A DNA stretch of 60,059 nucleotides from an uncultured Alphaproteobacteria bacterium (GCA_902536485.1 CACAXP010000004.1:1-60059); one strand, 5' to 3'. Shown: positions 24,440-33,295, counted from the stretch's first letter. A program made the numbers and translations. The notes: a model not told the origin generated them from the letters alone.

Positions 24440-25768
24440 TTATCTTCTTAGTATCGAACTACTTATTAACTCTCTTCCAATTGAAATAAAGTTGTATGGG
24501 TTTACGGGTTTATCATTAACTTTTATTTCATAATGTAAATGTGCACCAACCGCTCTTCCTGTTGAACCCATTTTTCCAATTATATCTCCTTCACTAACTA
24601 AACTCCCTTTTTTTACCGCTAATTTGTGTAAGTGACCATAAATTGTTGAAACACCGTGCTTGTGTAAAATTTTAATTGATTTTCCAAACGAGCCATTTCT
24701 TCCAGCTGAAACAACTAATCCATCAGCAGGTGCCCTCACTTCTTCTTGCCAGGTCCCAGCCATATCAATCCCATAATGCATCTGTTTTAATTTAGTTTTG
24801 GGGTGAATCCTATAGCCATAAGGACTTGAAACATAGTAATATTGCATTGGTGGTTTAAGTGGAAGAAATACAATTGCGTTTTTTAATTCTTCAATAAACT
24901 GAAACCTTAAAGATGTGTGGTCGATTAATTCATCATTGTCTATAGTAAAACTTTCTACTCCAGGTTTTAAAAACGATTCAATTTCATTCAAATTAATTTC
25001 GTCAGGCTTAAGCCTTAATGACTTAAAAACGTTAACCAGTTGTAAAATTTCCTGATCTAACTTATTGGTAAAGTTAATAATTTTTAGCTTTTTTGTTCTT
25101 GGAGCTATGTAAGGCACAACTGGTAAGTTATTATATGAAAAAGAGGATCTTTTTTTATAAGGCTTAACATCCGGTTTGTTTTTACTTACAGTATGCTCCA
25201 TTGCAATCATTTCGGGACTAGCTAACCTTGAAAATTGATCAAAAACAACTTCATCAGAATGATTAATTTCATATTGAAAACTTTTTCCAAAATTTGAAAC
25301 AAGGTTCTTAATATTATTCAATTTTTCCTTTAATTTTATTTTTGTATCTATTTTATCCTCTGAAACTTTATAATCTAAGGATTGAAATTCAGTTATTATT
25401 TCATCAGTAACTTCAACATTTTCTTTATTGATTGCACTGTTCGCTATAGTTTTTAATGTTTGAATTTCTGATTCAGTAAATTTTTTATTAATTATTTCAT
25501 CGTTTTTATATGAAACATAACTGAAAAAGGAAGAAACTCCAAAGAATAATAATTGAACCATCTTAATTACAAAAACAACAGATAAAACAAAAGCAGATAT
25601 ATAATGCTTTAGGTTAAAAACGATTTCTATAGGTCCTTTTTTTGTAAAATATAAAAATCTTCTTTCTCTAAATATTTCTCTAAAATTATTTGAACTTACT
25701 GCAAGTCTTCCAAACTTTGGACTAGATTTAAAGTTTTGGTCTAGAAATCTCTTAATTAAATGTTGCAT
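24440..25768 (-). CDS. M23 family metalloendopeptidase, membrane-anchored
   Basis: 442 aa. One membrane helix lies at about 48-85 (HYISAFVLSVVFVIKMVQLL), followed by a helical periplasmic linker. The C-terminal LytM/M23 domain has YGYRIHPKTKLKQMHYGIDM, GLVVSAGRNGSFGKSIKILH, STIYGHLHKL and GRAVGAHLHYEI; the zinc ligands of HxxxD and HxH are present. It cuts peptide cross-links in peptidoglycan. M23 peptidases encoded next to bactofilins are common in alphaproteobacteria and often act with them. It starts 6 bp after the upstream unknown gene, so the pair form an operon. Confidence 0.9.
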   Translation of the reverse strand: MQHLIKRFLDQNFKSSPKFGRLAVSSNNFREIFRERRFLYFTKKGPIEIVFNLKHYISAFVLSVVFVIKMVQLLFFGVSSFFSYVSYKNDEIINKKFTESEIQTLKTIANSAINKENVEVTDEIITEFQSLDYKVSEDKIDTKIKLKEKLNNIKNLVSNFGKSFQYEINHSDEVVFDQFSRLASPEMIAMEHTVSKNKPDVKPYKKRSSFSYNNLPVVPYIAPRTKKLKIINFTNKLDQEILQLVNVFKSLRLKPDEINLNEIESFLKPGVESFTIDNDELIDHTSLRFQFIEELKNAIVFLPLKPPMQYYYVSSPYGYRIHPKTKLKQMHYGIDMAGTWQEEVRAPADGLVVSAGRNGSFGKSIKILHKHGVSTIYGHLHKLAVKKGSLVSEGDIIGKMGSTGRAVGAHLHYEIKVNDKPVNPYNFISIGRELISSSILRR

Positions 25769-25774
25769 TTGTAA

Positions 25775-26275
25775 TTACTTTAGATACAAAACCACAACTA
25801 ACATAATATTAGTTAGCAATTGCATTAGCATAATTAAAAGCATTAATTTCCATGAAATAGGGTTACTTACATTTAAATTAAATTGAGGAAAGGGCTTATC
25901 CTCGTCCAGTCTTACATTTTTTTTATTGTCATCAACAATATGTTCATTTTGATAGTCTTTATATGTTTTTGTATTTGATGTACTGGTATTAGTATTCATA
26001 TTTGAAAAATTATATTCTTTTTTAAAATTTTCATTTTTAGATGTTTCAGGTTTTTTAAATAGGTTTACTTCACTTTTTGGAATTTGTGTTTTTTCTTCAT
26101 TAGCTGTTTTAACTATTTCAACAGCTTCCATTTTCTCAATTTTAATACTATTCTCTAGTGATTTTTTACTTTCTACTTGTTTTTTTTTTAAATTATTAGA
26201 AGAGTTAGAAGAACCAGTCATTTGAGTTCTCATTTTTTCAATTCTATCTCTTATGTCGATTACTTGTTCTGTCAT
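25775..26275 (-). CDS. C-terminally membrane-anchored disordered protein, unknown
   Basis: 166 aa. Mostly Lys/Asn/Ser-rich and disordered, with a single C-terminal transmembrane helix (WKLMLLIMLMQLLTNIMLVV). A DIRDRIEKMRTQM helix begins the protein. Not recognised. It is co-oriented with and 6 bp from the M23 peptidase, and divergent from three bactofilins, so a bridging role between cytoskeleton and hydrolase is an attractive but untested idea. A possible sigma-54 promoter lies at 26310-26325. Confidence 0.55.
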   Translation of the reverse strand: MTEQVIDIRDRIEKMRTQMTGSSNSSNNLKKKQVESKKSLENSIKIEKMEAVEIVKTANEEKTQIPKSEVNLFKKPETSKNENFKKEYNFSNMNTNTSTSNTKTYKDYQNEHIVDDNKKNVRLDEDKPFPQFNLNVSNPISWKLMLLIMLMQLLTNIMLVVVLYLK

Positions 26276-26309
26276 TATTTAATTGTAATTTTGAATGTAT
26301 GTTATTTTA

Positions 26310-26325
26310 TGCATTTCATGAGCCA
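26310..26325 (-). promoter_or_regulatory. possible sigma-54 promoter of the M23 operon
   Basis: Minus-strand TGGCTCATGAAATGCA has GG-N10-GC spacing but ATGC instead of TTGC at -12. It is the weakest of the seven sites. Predicted start point near 26299, 24 nt before the ATG at 26275. Confidence 0.45.
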
Positions 26326-26398
26326 ATTATAAAATTTTAGTACTTTTTTTTTAAATATTTTTGTGATAAGCATTATAAGTCTTTAAAATTTTTAAGCA

Positions 26399-26797
26399 AT
26401 GTTTTCTAGAGATTCAGATAAAACAAATAAAGTTAGCACTTCTTCAAGCGTTATAGGCGTAGAAATGCAAATAAATGGCAATATAAAATGTAGCGGTAAC
26501 TTAGTTCTCAAAGGTAAGGTTAAAGGTAACATTGAATGCGATCACATTAGCATATCATCTGAGGGGTTTCTTAAAGGTAACATAAAATCTCTCAACACCA
26601 CCATTGGTGGGGATTTTGAAGGTGATGTTTTTGCTGATACCCTTGCAATTGAATCTACTGCAAAAATTAAAGGAAACTTACACTATAATAATTTGAAAGC
26701 TCAAGGTGGTGCAACTCTCGACGTTCAGTTAATTAAAGGCCTAGACAATGAAATTAAAGATAAGCCCCCAAAACAAAAAAAAAATAAGAAAGGTTAA
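26399..26797 (+). CDS. bactofilin 1
   Basis: 132 aa. A bactofilin (polymer-forming cytoskeletal) domain of short beta-helical turns: QINGNIKCSGNLVLKGKVKG, ISISSEGFLKGNIKSLN, GGDFEGDVFADTLAIES. Flanked by polar tails, the last strongly basic (KPPKQKKNKKG). Bactofilins self-assemble without nucleotide into filaments at the membrane. First of three adjacent paralogues, divergent from the M23 operon. Confidence 0.92.
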   Translation: MFSRDSDKTNKVSTSSSVIGVEMQINGNIKCSGNLVLKGKVKGNIECDHISISSEGFLKGNIKSLNTTIGGDFEGDVFADTLAIESTAKIKGNLHYNNLKAQGGATLDVQLIKGLDNEIKDKPPKQKKNKKG

Positions 26798-26800
26798 ATC

Positions 26801-27181
26801 ATGGCGGATAATCAATCCATAATAGGTAGGGGAGCAATATTTAAAGGTAAAATTTCTAACGCATCGACGATTGAGATAAATGGAAGAGTGGATGCAGATA
26901 TTAAATCTGATAAAGTCACTTTAGGAAAAAATGCTACTCTTGAAGGTTCAATTACGTCAGAACTTGTTGTTATCTCAGGTAACTATCAAGGAAAGATAAA
27001 GGCAGATTCTGTGTGGCTTACTGATAGCTCTGTGATTACTGGAGAGATAAACTATAAATCTTTACAAATGGACAGAGGTGCCGCATTAAATTGTAAAATT
27101 ATCCATAATTGGGATGAAAGAAAATTAAAGGGTAAAAAAGCTGAGGGGATAGACAACGAAACTATCGAAGAAGACAACTAG
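26801..27181 (+). CDS. bactofilin 2
   Basis: 126 aa. The bactofilin core starts near residue 5: GRGAIFKGKISNASTIEING, KVTLGKNATLEGSITSELVV, GNYQGKIKADSVWLTDSS. The acidic tail (DNETIEEDN) contrasts with the basic tail of the first paralogue, which could favour co-assembly. It begins 3 bp after bactofilin 1. Confidence 0.92.
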   Translation: MADNQSIIGRGAIFKGKISNASTIEINGRVDADIKSDKVTLGKNATLEGSITSELVVISGNYQGKIKADSVWLTDSSVITGEINYKSLQMDRGAALNCKIIHNWDERKLKGKKAEGIDNETIEEDN

Positions 27182-27202
27182 AAATTAATTTGGAGAATAT
27201 AA

Positions 27203-27517
27203 TTGAGTGATATTACCTACATAAATAAAGACCTTTTAATGGAAGGAACATTAGAATCAAAGGAGGGTCAAGTTATAATTGCTGGAACTTTTAAAGGAAA
27301 TGTAACAGCTAAGTCATTAATAATTGAAAATACATGTAAGTTTCACGGAAATATAAACTCCGAACATGTTCGTGTAGAAGGAAATGTTATGGGTGATATC
27401 ACTGCTGATCACTTGGAGGTATCAAATAGCGGGAACGTAGATGGTAAGCTTAAAACTAATTCACTCTCAGTTGATTCTGGAGCACAAATATCTGGTAATG
27501 TATCAAGAATCGCTTAG
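27203..27517 (+). CDS. bactofilin 3 (TTG start)
   Basis: 104 aa, the shortest of the three and nearly pure core: INKDLLMEGTLESKEGQVII, GTFKGNVTAKSLIIENTCKF, GNVMGDITADHLEV. Start TTG 27203 is chosen because TGGAGA lies 7 bases upstream and no ATG gives a full N-terminus. The 3' end overlaps the convergent unknown gene by 15 bp. Three tandem, diverged bactofilins suggest a multi-component filament. Confidence 0.9.
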   Translation: MSDITYINKDLLMEGTLESKEGQVIIAGTFKGNVTAKSLIIENTCKFHGNINSEHVRVEGNVMGDITADHLEVSNSGNVDGKLKTNSLSVDSGAQISGNVSRIA

Positions 27518-27769
27518 TCTTTTATCACCCGACTTCTTTTGAGTTTCAACACAATTTTTAAAAAAGTCCATTGCCTTTTCTTCACCATCAATTTTTTGAA
27601 GATTCATTGCAGAAAATCTTCCTGCGGCTAATGAGACAGCCCATAAATCTTTTTTGTTTAGAGCATAATTAAATAACAGAGATTCTATCTCATCCCTAAT
27701 TTTTATATATTTATTTTTCTTATAATTTATATTATTTGGAAACTTAATTATATTATGATTTTTTAACAT
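27503..27769 (-). CDS. small conserved-looking protein, unknown
   Basis: 88 aa. Basic N-terminus (IIKFPNNINYKKNKYIKIRD) then a helical region EIESLLFNYALNKKDLWAVS and AAGRFSAMNLQKIDGEEKAM. No membrane helix or motif. Start ATG 27769. The amphipathic helices look protein-like rather than spurious, but the function is unknown. Confidence 0.5.
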   Translation of the reverse strand: MLKNHNIIKFPNNINYKKNKYIKIRDEIESLLFNYALNKKDLWAVSLAAGRFSAMNLQKIDGEEKAMDFFKNCVETQKKSGDKRLSDS

Positions 27770-27847
27770 AATTGATTTAACGACTGAGGTATTGTAAATT
27801 TTAATAAATATTATTAATGAACATTCATAATGATAATAATTTAAATA

Positions 27848-28234
27848 ATGACAAAAAAAACAACAAAGAATCTCCCTGTTAAAGCAAAATCTACAGAGTT
27901 AATTACTGTTAACCAGGAAAAAATTAGTCCATTAGATATAACTCAGAAACTTCACCATTTGAAGAGCAGAGCAGATGTAAGAAAATATTTACCCGACATA
28001 CTTGGAAGAGTGCTCGCCAGAATATGGATAGATGCAGGATTCAAAGAAGAGTTTGCAAAGGATCCACAGAAAACGCTCGAATTTAACGGTGTTTATTTAC
28101 CAGAGGATATGTCTATTGAATTTCAAAAGCCGAATTCCGACAGACCAAGAATTGTTGTTTACGAGCAAAGACCGAACTCCAAATTTAAACTAAGGGTTTT
28201 ATATTTACAATTAGTAATGATGGCTGGCAGGTGA
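27848..28234 (+). CDS. nitrile hydratase-alpha / NHLP-leader-like protein
   Basis: 128 aa. Residues about 55-110 (ILGRVLARIWIDAGFKEEFA, then KDPQKTLEFNGVYLPEDMSI, RPRIVVYEQRP) follow the pattern of the nitrile hydratase alpha-like fold used in NHLP leader peptides (W-x-D-x-x-F ... DP ... L ... G). The metal-binding CxxCSC of true nitrile hydratase is missing. No GG cleavage site or Cys/Ser/Thr-rich core follows; the end is YLQLVMMAGR. No maturase or exporter is adjacent. Function unknown. The stop overlaps the next gene's GTG start (GTGA). Confidence 0.5.
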   Translation: MTKKTTKNLPVKAKSTELITVNQEKISPLDITQKLHHLKSRADVRKYLPDILGRVLARIWIDAGFKEEFAKDPQKTLEFNGVYLPEDMSIEFQKPNSDRPRIVVYEQRPNSKFKLRVLYLQLVMMAGR

Positions 28235-28866
28235 CCTTATTTAGAATAATAATTTGTTTTTTGCTTTTTAACAAAATAAACGCCGGTGAAGTTTTAAGTG
28301 ATGAAGAATTTTATGACAAAGGAGTTTCACTATATGACCAGGGAGCTTTCGACGAATCATTTATTGTTTTTTTTAACCTAGCTGAAAAGGGGCATAACGA
28401 CTCACTTTTCAATTTATCAAATATGTATTATGAAGGTATTGGAACAATTCAAAATTTTAAACAATCATTAAAATATTGCTGGTTATGTGTTCTTAATGGA
28501 AATAAAAGATGTTTAAAAAAAGTTGATCAAATTAAAAGTAAATTAAGCGAAAATGCTATTGAAGAAATAGCCGATGAAATTCCTTCAATTTTAGAAAAAA
28601 ATTTTATTGAATTTAGTAATTCAAAGTCTGCTTTTAAGCTAGGTTTTTGGTTTGAGAATTTTTCTCCAGAAATTGATTATGAACAGTCTTATTTGTGGTA
28701 TTCTGTATCTGTAAGAGGTGGAATTTATAAAGCAATGAAACTAAGAGATAGAGTCGGTAAGGAAATTGAAGCAGAAAAAATTGTCGAACTACAAACTGAA
28801 GCTGAAGAAATTTTTACTAAAAATAAATATTTTAACGAAGGAAAAAAAACGGAAGGTGAAATATGA
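28231..28866 (+). CDS. secreted Sel1-repeat protein
   Basis: 211 aa from GTG 28231, which overlaps the previous stop by 4 bp. Hydrophobic signal peptide (LFRIIICFLLFNKINAGEVL). Sel1/TPR-like repeats follow: KGVSLYDQGAFDESFIVFFN, EKGHNDSLFNLSNMYYEGIG, NFKQSLKYCWLCVLNGN. Such repeats mediate protein binding in the periplasm or envelope. It lies in a chain of overlapping small genes (27848-30266), so it may be expressed with the K+ channel downstream. Confidence 0.7.
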   Translation: MTLFRIIICFLLFNKINAGEVLSDEEFYDKGVSLYDQGAFDESFIVFFNLAEKGHNDSLFNLSNMYYEGIGTIQNFKQSLKYCWLCVLNGNKRCLKKVDQIKSKLSENAIEEIADEIPSILEKNFIEFSNSKSAFKLGFWFENFSPEIDYEQSYLWYSVSVRGGIYKAMKLRDRVGKEIEAEKIVELQTEAEEIFTKNKYFNEGKKTEGEI

Positions 28867-29084
28867 AATTTAAAGTACATTGGATCATTGATGGAATAGC
28901 TGAAATTGAAGGAGAATCAAAAGAAGATGCAGAAAAAAAACTTCAGGAATCCTTAGAGGAATATGTAAAAAATTCTGAAGATCTAATGAATAAATTCATT
29001 GCAAAATCTATTCAAGGCACCGCTTATTTAGAAGGAGAAAAAGATAACGAAAAACAAGATGAAAATGATAAAAAAGAAGAGTAA
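28863..29084 (+). CDS. small acidic protein, unknown
   Basis: 73 aa. Begins with a strand pair (MKFKVHWIIDGIAEIEGESK), then an acidic helix (EDAEKKLQESLEEYVKNSED) and a disordered Glu/Lys/Asp tail. No known motif. It overlaps both neighbours (4 bp upstream, 26 bp downstream). Confidence 0.5.
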   Translation: MKFKVHWIIDGIAEIEGESKEDAEKKLQESLEEYVKNSEDLMNKFIAKSIQGTAYLEGEKDNEKQDENDKKEE

Positions 29085-29343
29085 TTTTTTATTACTTCTT
29101 ATTTTTTTTTTACCACTAGAAGTTGACTCTGTAGGTAGAAAATATGAACCAGAAGAGGGTACATTCGACAGAAGAAAAAGAATAGAAATAAGACCTCTTT
29201 GTCGCTTGGTAAAAGAAACAATAGTTCCTGATGATGTAATCTGCGAGTACCAATCTCAAAAGAGAGGAGAGAAAAATAAGGAAATCTACCTAGGTGCACC
29301 TGGAAACACCTGTCAAAAACAAATCGTTTGTCCCAAAAAATGA
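29059..29343 (+). CDS. small secreted cysteine-containing protein, unknown
   Basis: 94 aa. Signal peptide (KKKSNFLLLLIFFLPLEVDS) then a basic mature part with four cysteines (PLCRLVKETIVPDDVICEYQ, GNTCQKQIVCPKK), probably two disulfides. The family is not recognised. The stop overlaps the K+ channel start by 4 bp (ATGA). Confidence 0.6.
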   Translation: MKMIKKKSNFLLLLIFFLPLEVDSVGRKYEPEEGTFDRRKRIEIRPLCRLVKETIVPDDVICEYQSQKRGEKNKEIYLGAPGNTCQKQIVCPKK

Positions 29344-30266
29344 TAATCTTTAACAAATTAAATTTAAATAGAAATAGAGTTTGGAGGCTTCTAGAACCAG
29401 CAGAAGATAACGATAATTTATCAAAGTTTATTGACATTTTTTTAGTTAACTTAATTTTTTTTAACATATTAATGGTTATTTTAGAAACAGTTGATACTCT
29501 TTATTTCAAATATAAATTGTGGTTTATTTACTTTGAGTTATTTTCCGTAACAATTTTCTCTTTAGAGTATATAAGTAGGTTTTGGTCGTGTGTAGAAAAT
29601 AAGACAAAAAGTGAAACGAATGGAAAGGCTAGGCTAAGATATATTTTTAGTTTTTCAGCCATCATTGATTTAATTGCAATTCTTCCAAGCCTGCTAGCTT
29701 TTTTATTCCCAACAGTAGATCTAAGATTTGTAAGAGCGCTTAGAATTTTTCGATTACTAAAATTTTCAAGATACTCCAACTCAATCAATACATTATTAGT
29801 AGTTTTGTGGGATCAAAGAAAATCCCTAGGTGCAGCATTTTTTATTCTATTTATTGTTTTAATCATATCATCAAGCGGAATGTATATAGTAGAAAAGGAC
29901 ATTCAACCTGATAAATTCGGTAGTATTCCTCAATCTATGTGGTGGTCGATTGTTACTTTAACTACTGTAGGATATGGAGATGTTTATCCAGTTACATCTA
30001 TGGGGAAGTTTTTTGGATCGATTATAATCATACTTGGAATTGGAACTGTAGCTCTTCCATCAGGAATATTAGCCTCAGCATTTACCGAATATACCAGAAG
30101 AAATCAAAAAAAATATGAAGATAAACTTAAGTTTATGTTATCGGATAATATTATTGATGATGAGGAAAGAAAGGAGTTAGACAACTTGTCAGAAAAACTA
30201 AACCTTTCAGATGAAGATATTGCAGCAATTGAAGCTCATTACAAAAATAAAAAAAAGAAGTCTTAA
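29340..30266 (+). CDS. voltage-gated potassium channel (Kv-type, six TM)
   Basis: 308 aa from ATG 29340. Six helices with an S4-like voltage sensor (DLRFVRALRIFRLLKFSRY) and the selectivity filter TLTTVGYGD in the pore loop, followed by S6 (GKFFGSIIIILGIGTVALPS). The C-terminal acidic helices contain a SHOCT-like DDEERKELDNLSEKLNL segment. It passes K+ across the inner membrane. A TTAA 4-bp overlap joins it to convergent ppc. Confidence 0.9.
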   Translation: MIIFNKLNLNRNRVWRLLEPAEDNDNLSKFIDIFLVNLIFFNILMVILETVDTLYFKYKLWFIYFELFSVTIFSLEYISRFWSCVENKTKSETNGKARLRYIFSFSAIIDLIAILPSLLAFLFPTVDLRFVRALRIFRLLKFSRYSNSINTLLVVLWDQRKSLGAAFFILFIVLIISSSGMYIVEKDIQPDKFGSIPQSMWWSIVTLTTVGYGDVYPVTSMGKFFGSIIIILGIGTVALPSGILASAFTEYTRRNQKKYEDKLKFMLSDNIIDDEERKELDNLSEKLNLSDEDIAAIEAHYKNKKKKS

Positions 30267-33200
30267 CCTACGGCACCGATAAAATGAGATATACCTGTAC
30301 TTACTCGTCTAGCACATTCATAAAGAGCTTCTAACTGTCTAAAAATATTTTTTTCCTCTTTTGAATAATCTATATTCTGCTCACTCAGGTAATTTGACGG
30401 TTCACCAAAGCCAGAATAAGAGGCACTAACTTTTTTAACTGGGAAAATTTTTCTTAAAGTTTCCACTGCATCAAGGACATCAAATCTAATTAATTTAGCA
30501 ATTATTTCATCTCTAGATGTACCAGCTTGATCACTAAATTTTGGTACTCTCACAGATAATAGAAAAATTTCATGGATTATTGATACTCTTATACCATGCA
30601 TAAGTAATAGCTCATCTCTAATTTCCTTTTCAACTACCCTACCTCTTCCAACTGCAATTCTTCCCCTATTTTTTCTCCCTAGTATCCAATTTCTAATCTC
30701 CATGTATTCTTGATGTAAAGTTCTGTACACCTTATTAAATCGCCAATGAACATCAAACTTTTCAAGAAGATTTGCAACTTCTTTCATATTTTCACTTCTA
30801 TTAGAATCTGCTGTTCTTGTAGACCAAGACAACCACATACCAGGATCATAACAGTCAACATAGGCCTTAAGAACCTCAATATCGCTAAAAGCAAAAGCAT
30901 ATTTTATCATATCCATAATTCGTCTAAATCTACTTGATGTTTTGTAGTATTTATTAAATTGCTTAGGATTTTTTCTTAAAAATTTACCAACCCCTCCCAA
31001 CGAATTAGCCAACATGCCTAGTTGCTGCAGAATGTTATTTTGAGGAATAGCTCTTGTTTGACTAGGGTGATAAACAAGAGTTTTTGATGAACCATCAACA
31101 AATCTTTTTACGGCTCTTGAACCTGTAGAATGTGTTAGATTAACACTAAAAACATTAAGTAAAGCTGCATAATTGGGGTCATCCATTATATCAGTATTAA
31201 ATTGTTTAATTGTATTAACAAATTCAATTCCAAAATCTGTGGAGTCGTAAAGTGAATCGTTTAACTCTAAATCATTATTATTAAAACAAAAATCTAATAT
31301 TCTTGCGATTGAAGCAAATGCTAAATCATGATTCATAAAATATTGATAGCCATCTCCCCCCTGAAAACTAATTTCCTGTACTAAATTAATGTTCCATTCC
31401 CTTAATTTTTTTCTTGTAAAAGGGCAGTTAACATAACTCAACCTGTCTAACAGTGAAACAGGGTGACCTCCCCTTCCAATTGACTCACCATGCGTATTGA
31501 AAATTAGAAGTTTTACATTTGGTAAATTATTATCTGATAGAATTTTAGCTATCTTTCTTTGGAGATTTTCGATTGACAAAACCGCTGCTGACTGACCAAG
31601 GTATCTTCCAGCATCAGAATATCCAGTTTGAACACTAAGTTTTTTTCTTTTAATGACATATTTTTTATAATGAACATTTTTTAATAATGATGCAATGACT
31701 TCATGACCTGTTGAAAGCCCTTTTTCTGTTTCAAATAAAGGAGAAATATCAATTTTTTCATCCACACCAAAGAGTTTTGAGAAATATAAAGCTGTCATCA
31801 CAGTCAAAGCATAATCACACTCAGCAATAAGAAATCTTATCGTCTGATTTTCGTCAATATATTTAAACATTTGTTTGATAATCATGAAATAACGTCTAGC
31901 ATTCAAATTTTCTTCAAGTATGCTCCCGAAATTAATTTTAACTGGAGTTACGTTTTCAATTAGTTTTGATATAACTTGAAGGTAAGTCCTTTTGCTTGAG
32001 GGATCATCAGGGTCTCCTTTTAAATCAATCTCTTTCGAAATTGCATTATTTAATTGGTTAGCATTTAATCTAACTTGAGTTCTCCCAAGTCCTAAACCGA
32101 AGTTCTTTACTTCAATTTTTAAAACTATTAAACTTTCTAATAATCTTTGGTAATTTTTGATCTTTTTAAATTTAATAGAAGCAGTAATGTCGTCAATTTT
32201 TTCAATTAATAAATTTTCATTCGTAATTAATTTATTTTTATTCTTAAATAAAAAATTAGAAATATATTTAACATCGTCAACATTATCCAAAAGTTTCGGG
32301 TCAGAAAAATATTTTAGAGTTTTTTTGTTAACTGAAATTGATTCAGAAATTAATTTATGAAAATTATTAACTTTTTTTGAAAGTTCTTTGTCTTTAGAAA
32401 TTTTTAAAATTTCTTTTATACTTTTTTCGTACTCGAAAAGTTGTTCTAACTTAACTTTTAATCTTTTAGAAAAAGTATTACTCCATGAAATATCACCTCT
32501 TCCATCAACATCATAACCAACCCAAGTATGTAATCTAAAAATTTGAGGCATAATCTCAAAATATTCATTAGGAAAAATCTCTTTTGTAACATTTACAACA
32601 ATTTTAAAAAAGCTACCCAGAGCGTATTGAAGGTTCTTCAAAGCAATAATTGATAATTCGTGTTCAAAATCTAAAGATATATTTTTTTCAGGTTTTTGTT
32701 CAGTTTTAAAAATATCCTTAATAATTGACTTTAATTCTGAGTCACTAATCTTTTTTCCTTTTTCGTTCTTATTAGTTGCTAACTTAGCTAAATTAACCAT
32801 AATTTGATGTGTCATTCCAAAAGTAGGGTGAGCCGTAAGTACAATTCCAAAAGTCTCTTTTTGTAATTTTTCATTAAAATCATCAAATGAAATTTTTTGT
32901 TTTTTTTTAAAGGCAAGTGATTTTATAATTTTATGTATTGATTTACTATTTTCCTCTTCACTAACACTTCCCATGTAATCCTTTAAACGATCTGCCCTAA
33001 AGCCAAGAGAACCAACTGCTAATCTTTGGATTAAGGCCTCTAAGGCAGAATAGTTTAATAAATTTTTTTCTAATCTTCTTGAAATATCCAGAGCTAACAT
33101 TGTTATAGAATTTGAAAAAGGATCCTTTTCTGCACCAGATCTAATTTTATCAAGATCTTTTTGTAGTATTTTTCTTAGCATTTGAGTATCGATATCTTTA

Positions 33201-33295
33201 TCAACTGGAAAACAACTCCAAGTTTTTGGAAGAAGAGGTTTTCTGTACAAATCCATCTCTGCGTGAGAGAGTTTTCTTATATTAATACTTGTCAT
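30263..33295 (-). CDS. ppc: phosphoenolpyruvate carboxylase, long divergent form
   Basis: 1010 aa, longer than the usual 880-930. Catalytic TAHPT lies at residues 154-158. Later motifs are SVQTGYSDAGRYLGQSAAVL, FNTHGESIGRGGHPVSLLDR and SSKTLVYHPSQTRAIPQNNI, corresponding to the conserved GYSDS, GRGG and QTR regions of PEPC. It carboxylates PEP to oxaloacetate to refill the TCA cycle. The divergence of several loops means that I call the family with confidence but the kinetic and allosteric properties not at all. Confidence 0.82.
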   Translation of the reverse strand: MTSINIRKLSHAEMDLYRKPLLPKTWSCFPVDKDIDTQMLRKILQKDLDKIRSGAEKDPFSNSITMLALDISRRLEKNLLNYSALEALIQRLAVGSLGFRADRLKDYMGSVSEEENSKSIHKIIKSLAFKKKQKISFDDFNEKLQKETFGIVLTAHPTFGMTHQIMVNLAKLATNKNEKGKKISDSELKSIIKDIFKTEQKPEKNISLDFEHELSIIALKNLQYALGSFFKIVVNVTKEIFPNEYFEIMPQIFRLHTWVGYDVDGRGDISWSNTFSKRLKVKLEQLFEYEKSIKEILKISKDKELSKKVNNFHKLISESISVNKKTLKYFSDPKLLDNVDDVKYISNFLFKNKNKLITNENLLIEKIDDITASIKFKKIKNYQRLLESLIVLKIEVKNFGLGLGRTQVRLNANQLNNAISKEIDLKGDPDDPSSKRTYLQVISKLIENVTPVKINFGSILEENLNARRYFMIIKQMFKYIDENQTIRFLIAECDYALTVMTALYFSKLFGVDEKIDISPLFETEKGLSTGHEVIASLLKNVHYKKYVIKRKKLSVQTGYSDAGRYLGQSAAVLSIENLQRKIAKILSDNNLPNVKLLIFNTHGESIGRGGHPVSLLDRLSYVNCPFTRKKLREWNINLVQEISFQGGDGYQYFMNHDLAFASIARILDFCFNNNDLELNDSLYDSTDFGIEFVNTIKQFNTDIMDDPNYAALLNVFSVNLTHSTGSRAVKRFVDGSSKTLVYHPSQTRAIPQNNILQQLGMLANSLGGVGKFLRKNPKQFNKYYKTSSRFRRIMDMIKYAFAFSDIEVLKAYVDCYDPGMWLSWSTRTADSNRSENMKEVANLLEKFDVHWRFNKVYRTLHQEYMEIRNWILGRKNRGRIAVGRGRVVEKEIRDELLLMHGIRVSIIHEIFLLSVRVPKFSDQAGTSRDEIIAKLIRFDVLDAVETLRKIFPVKKVSASYSGFGEPSNYLSEQNIDYSKEEKNIFRQLEALYECARRVSTGISHFIGAVG

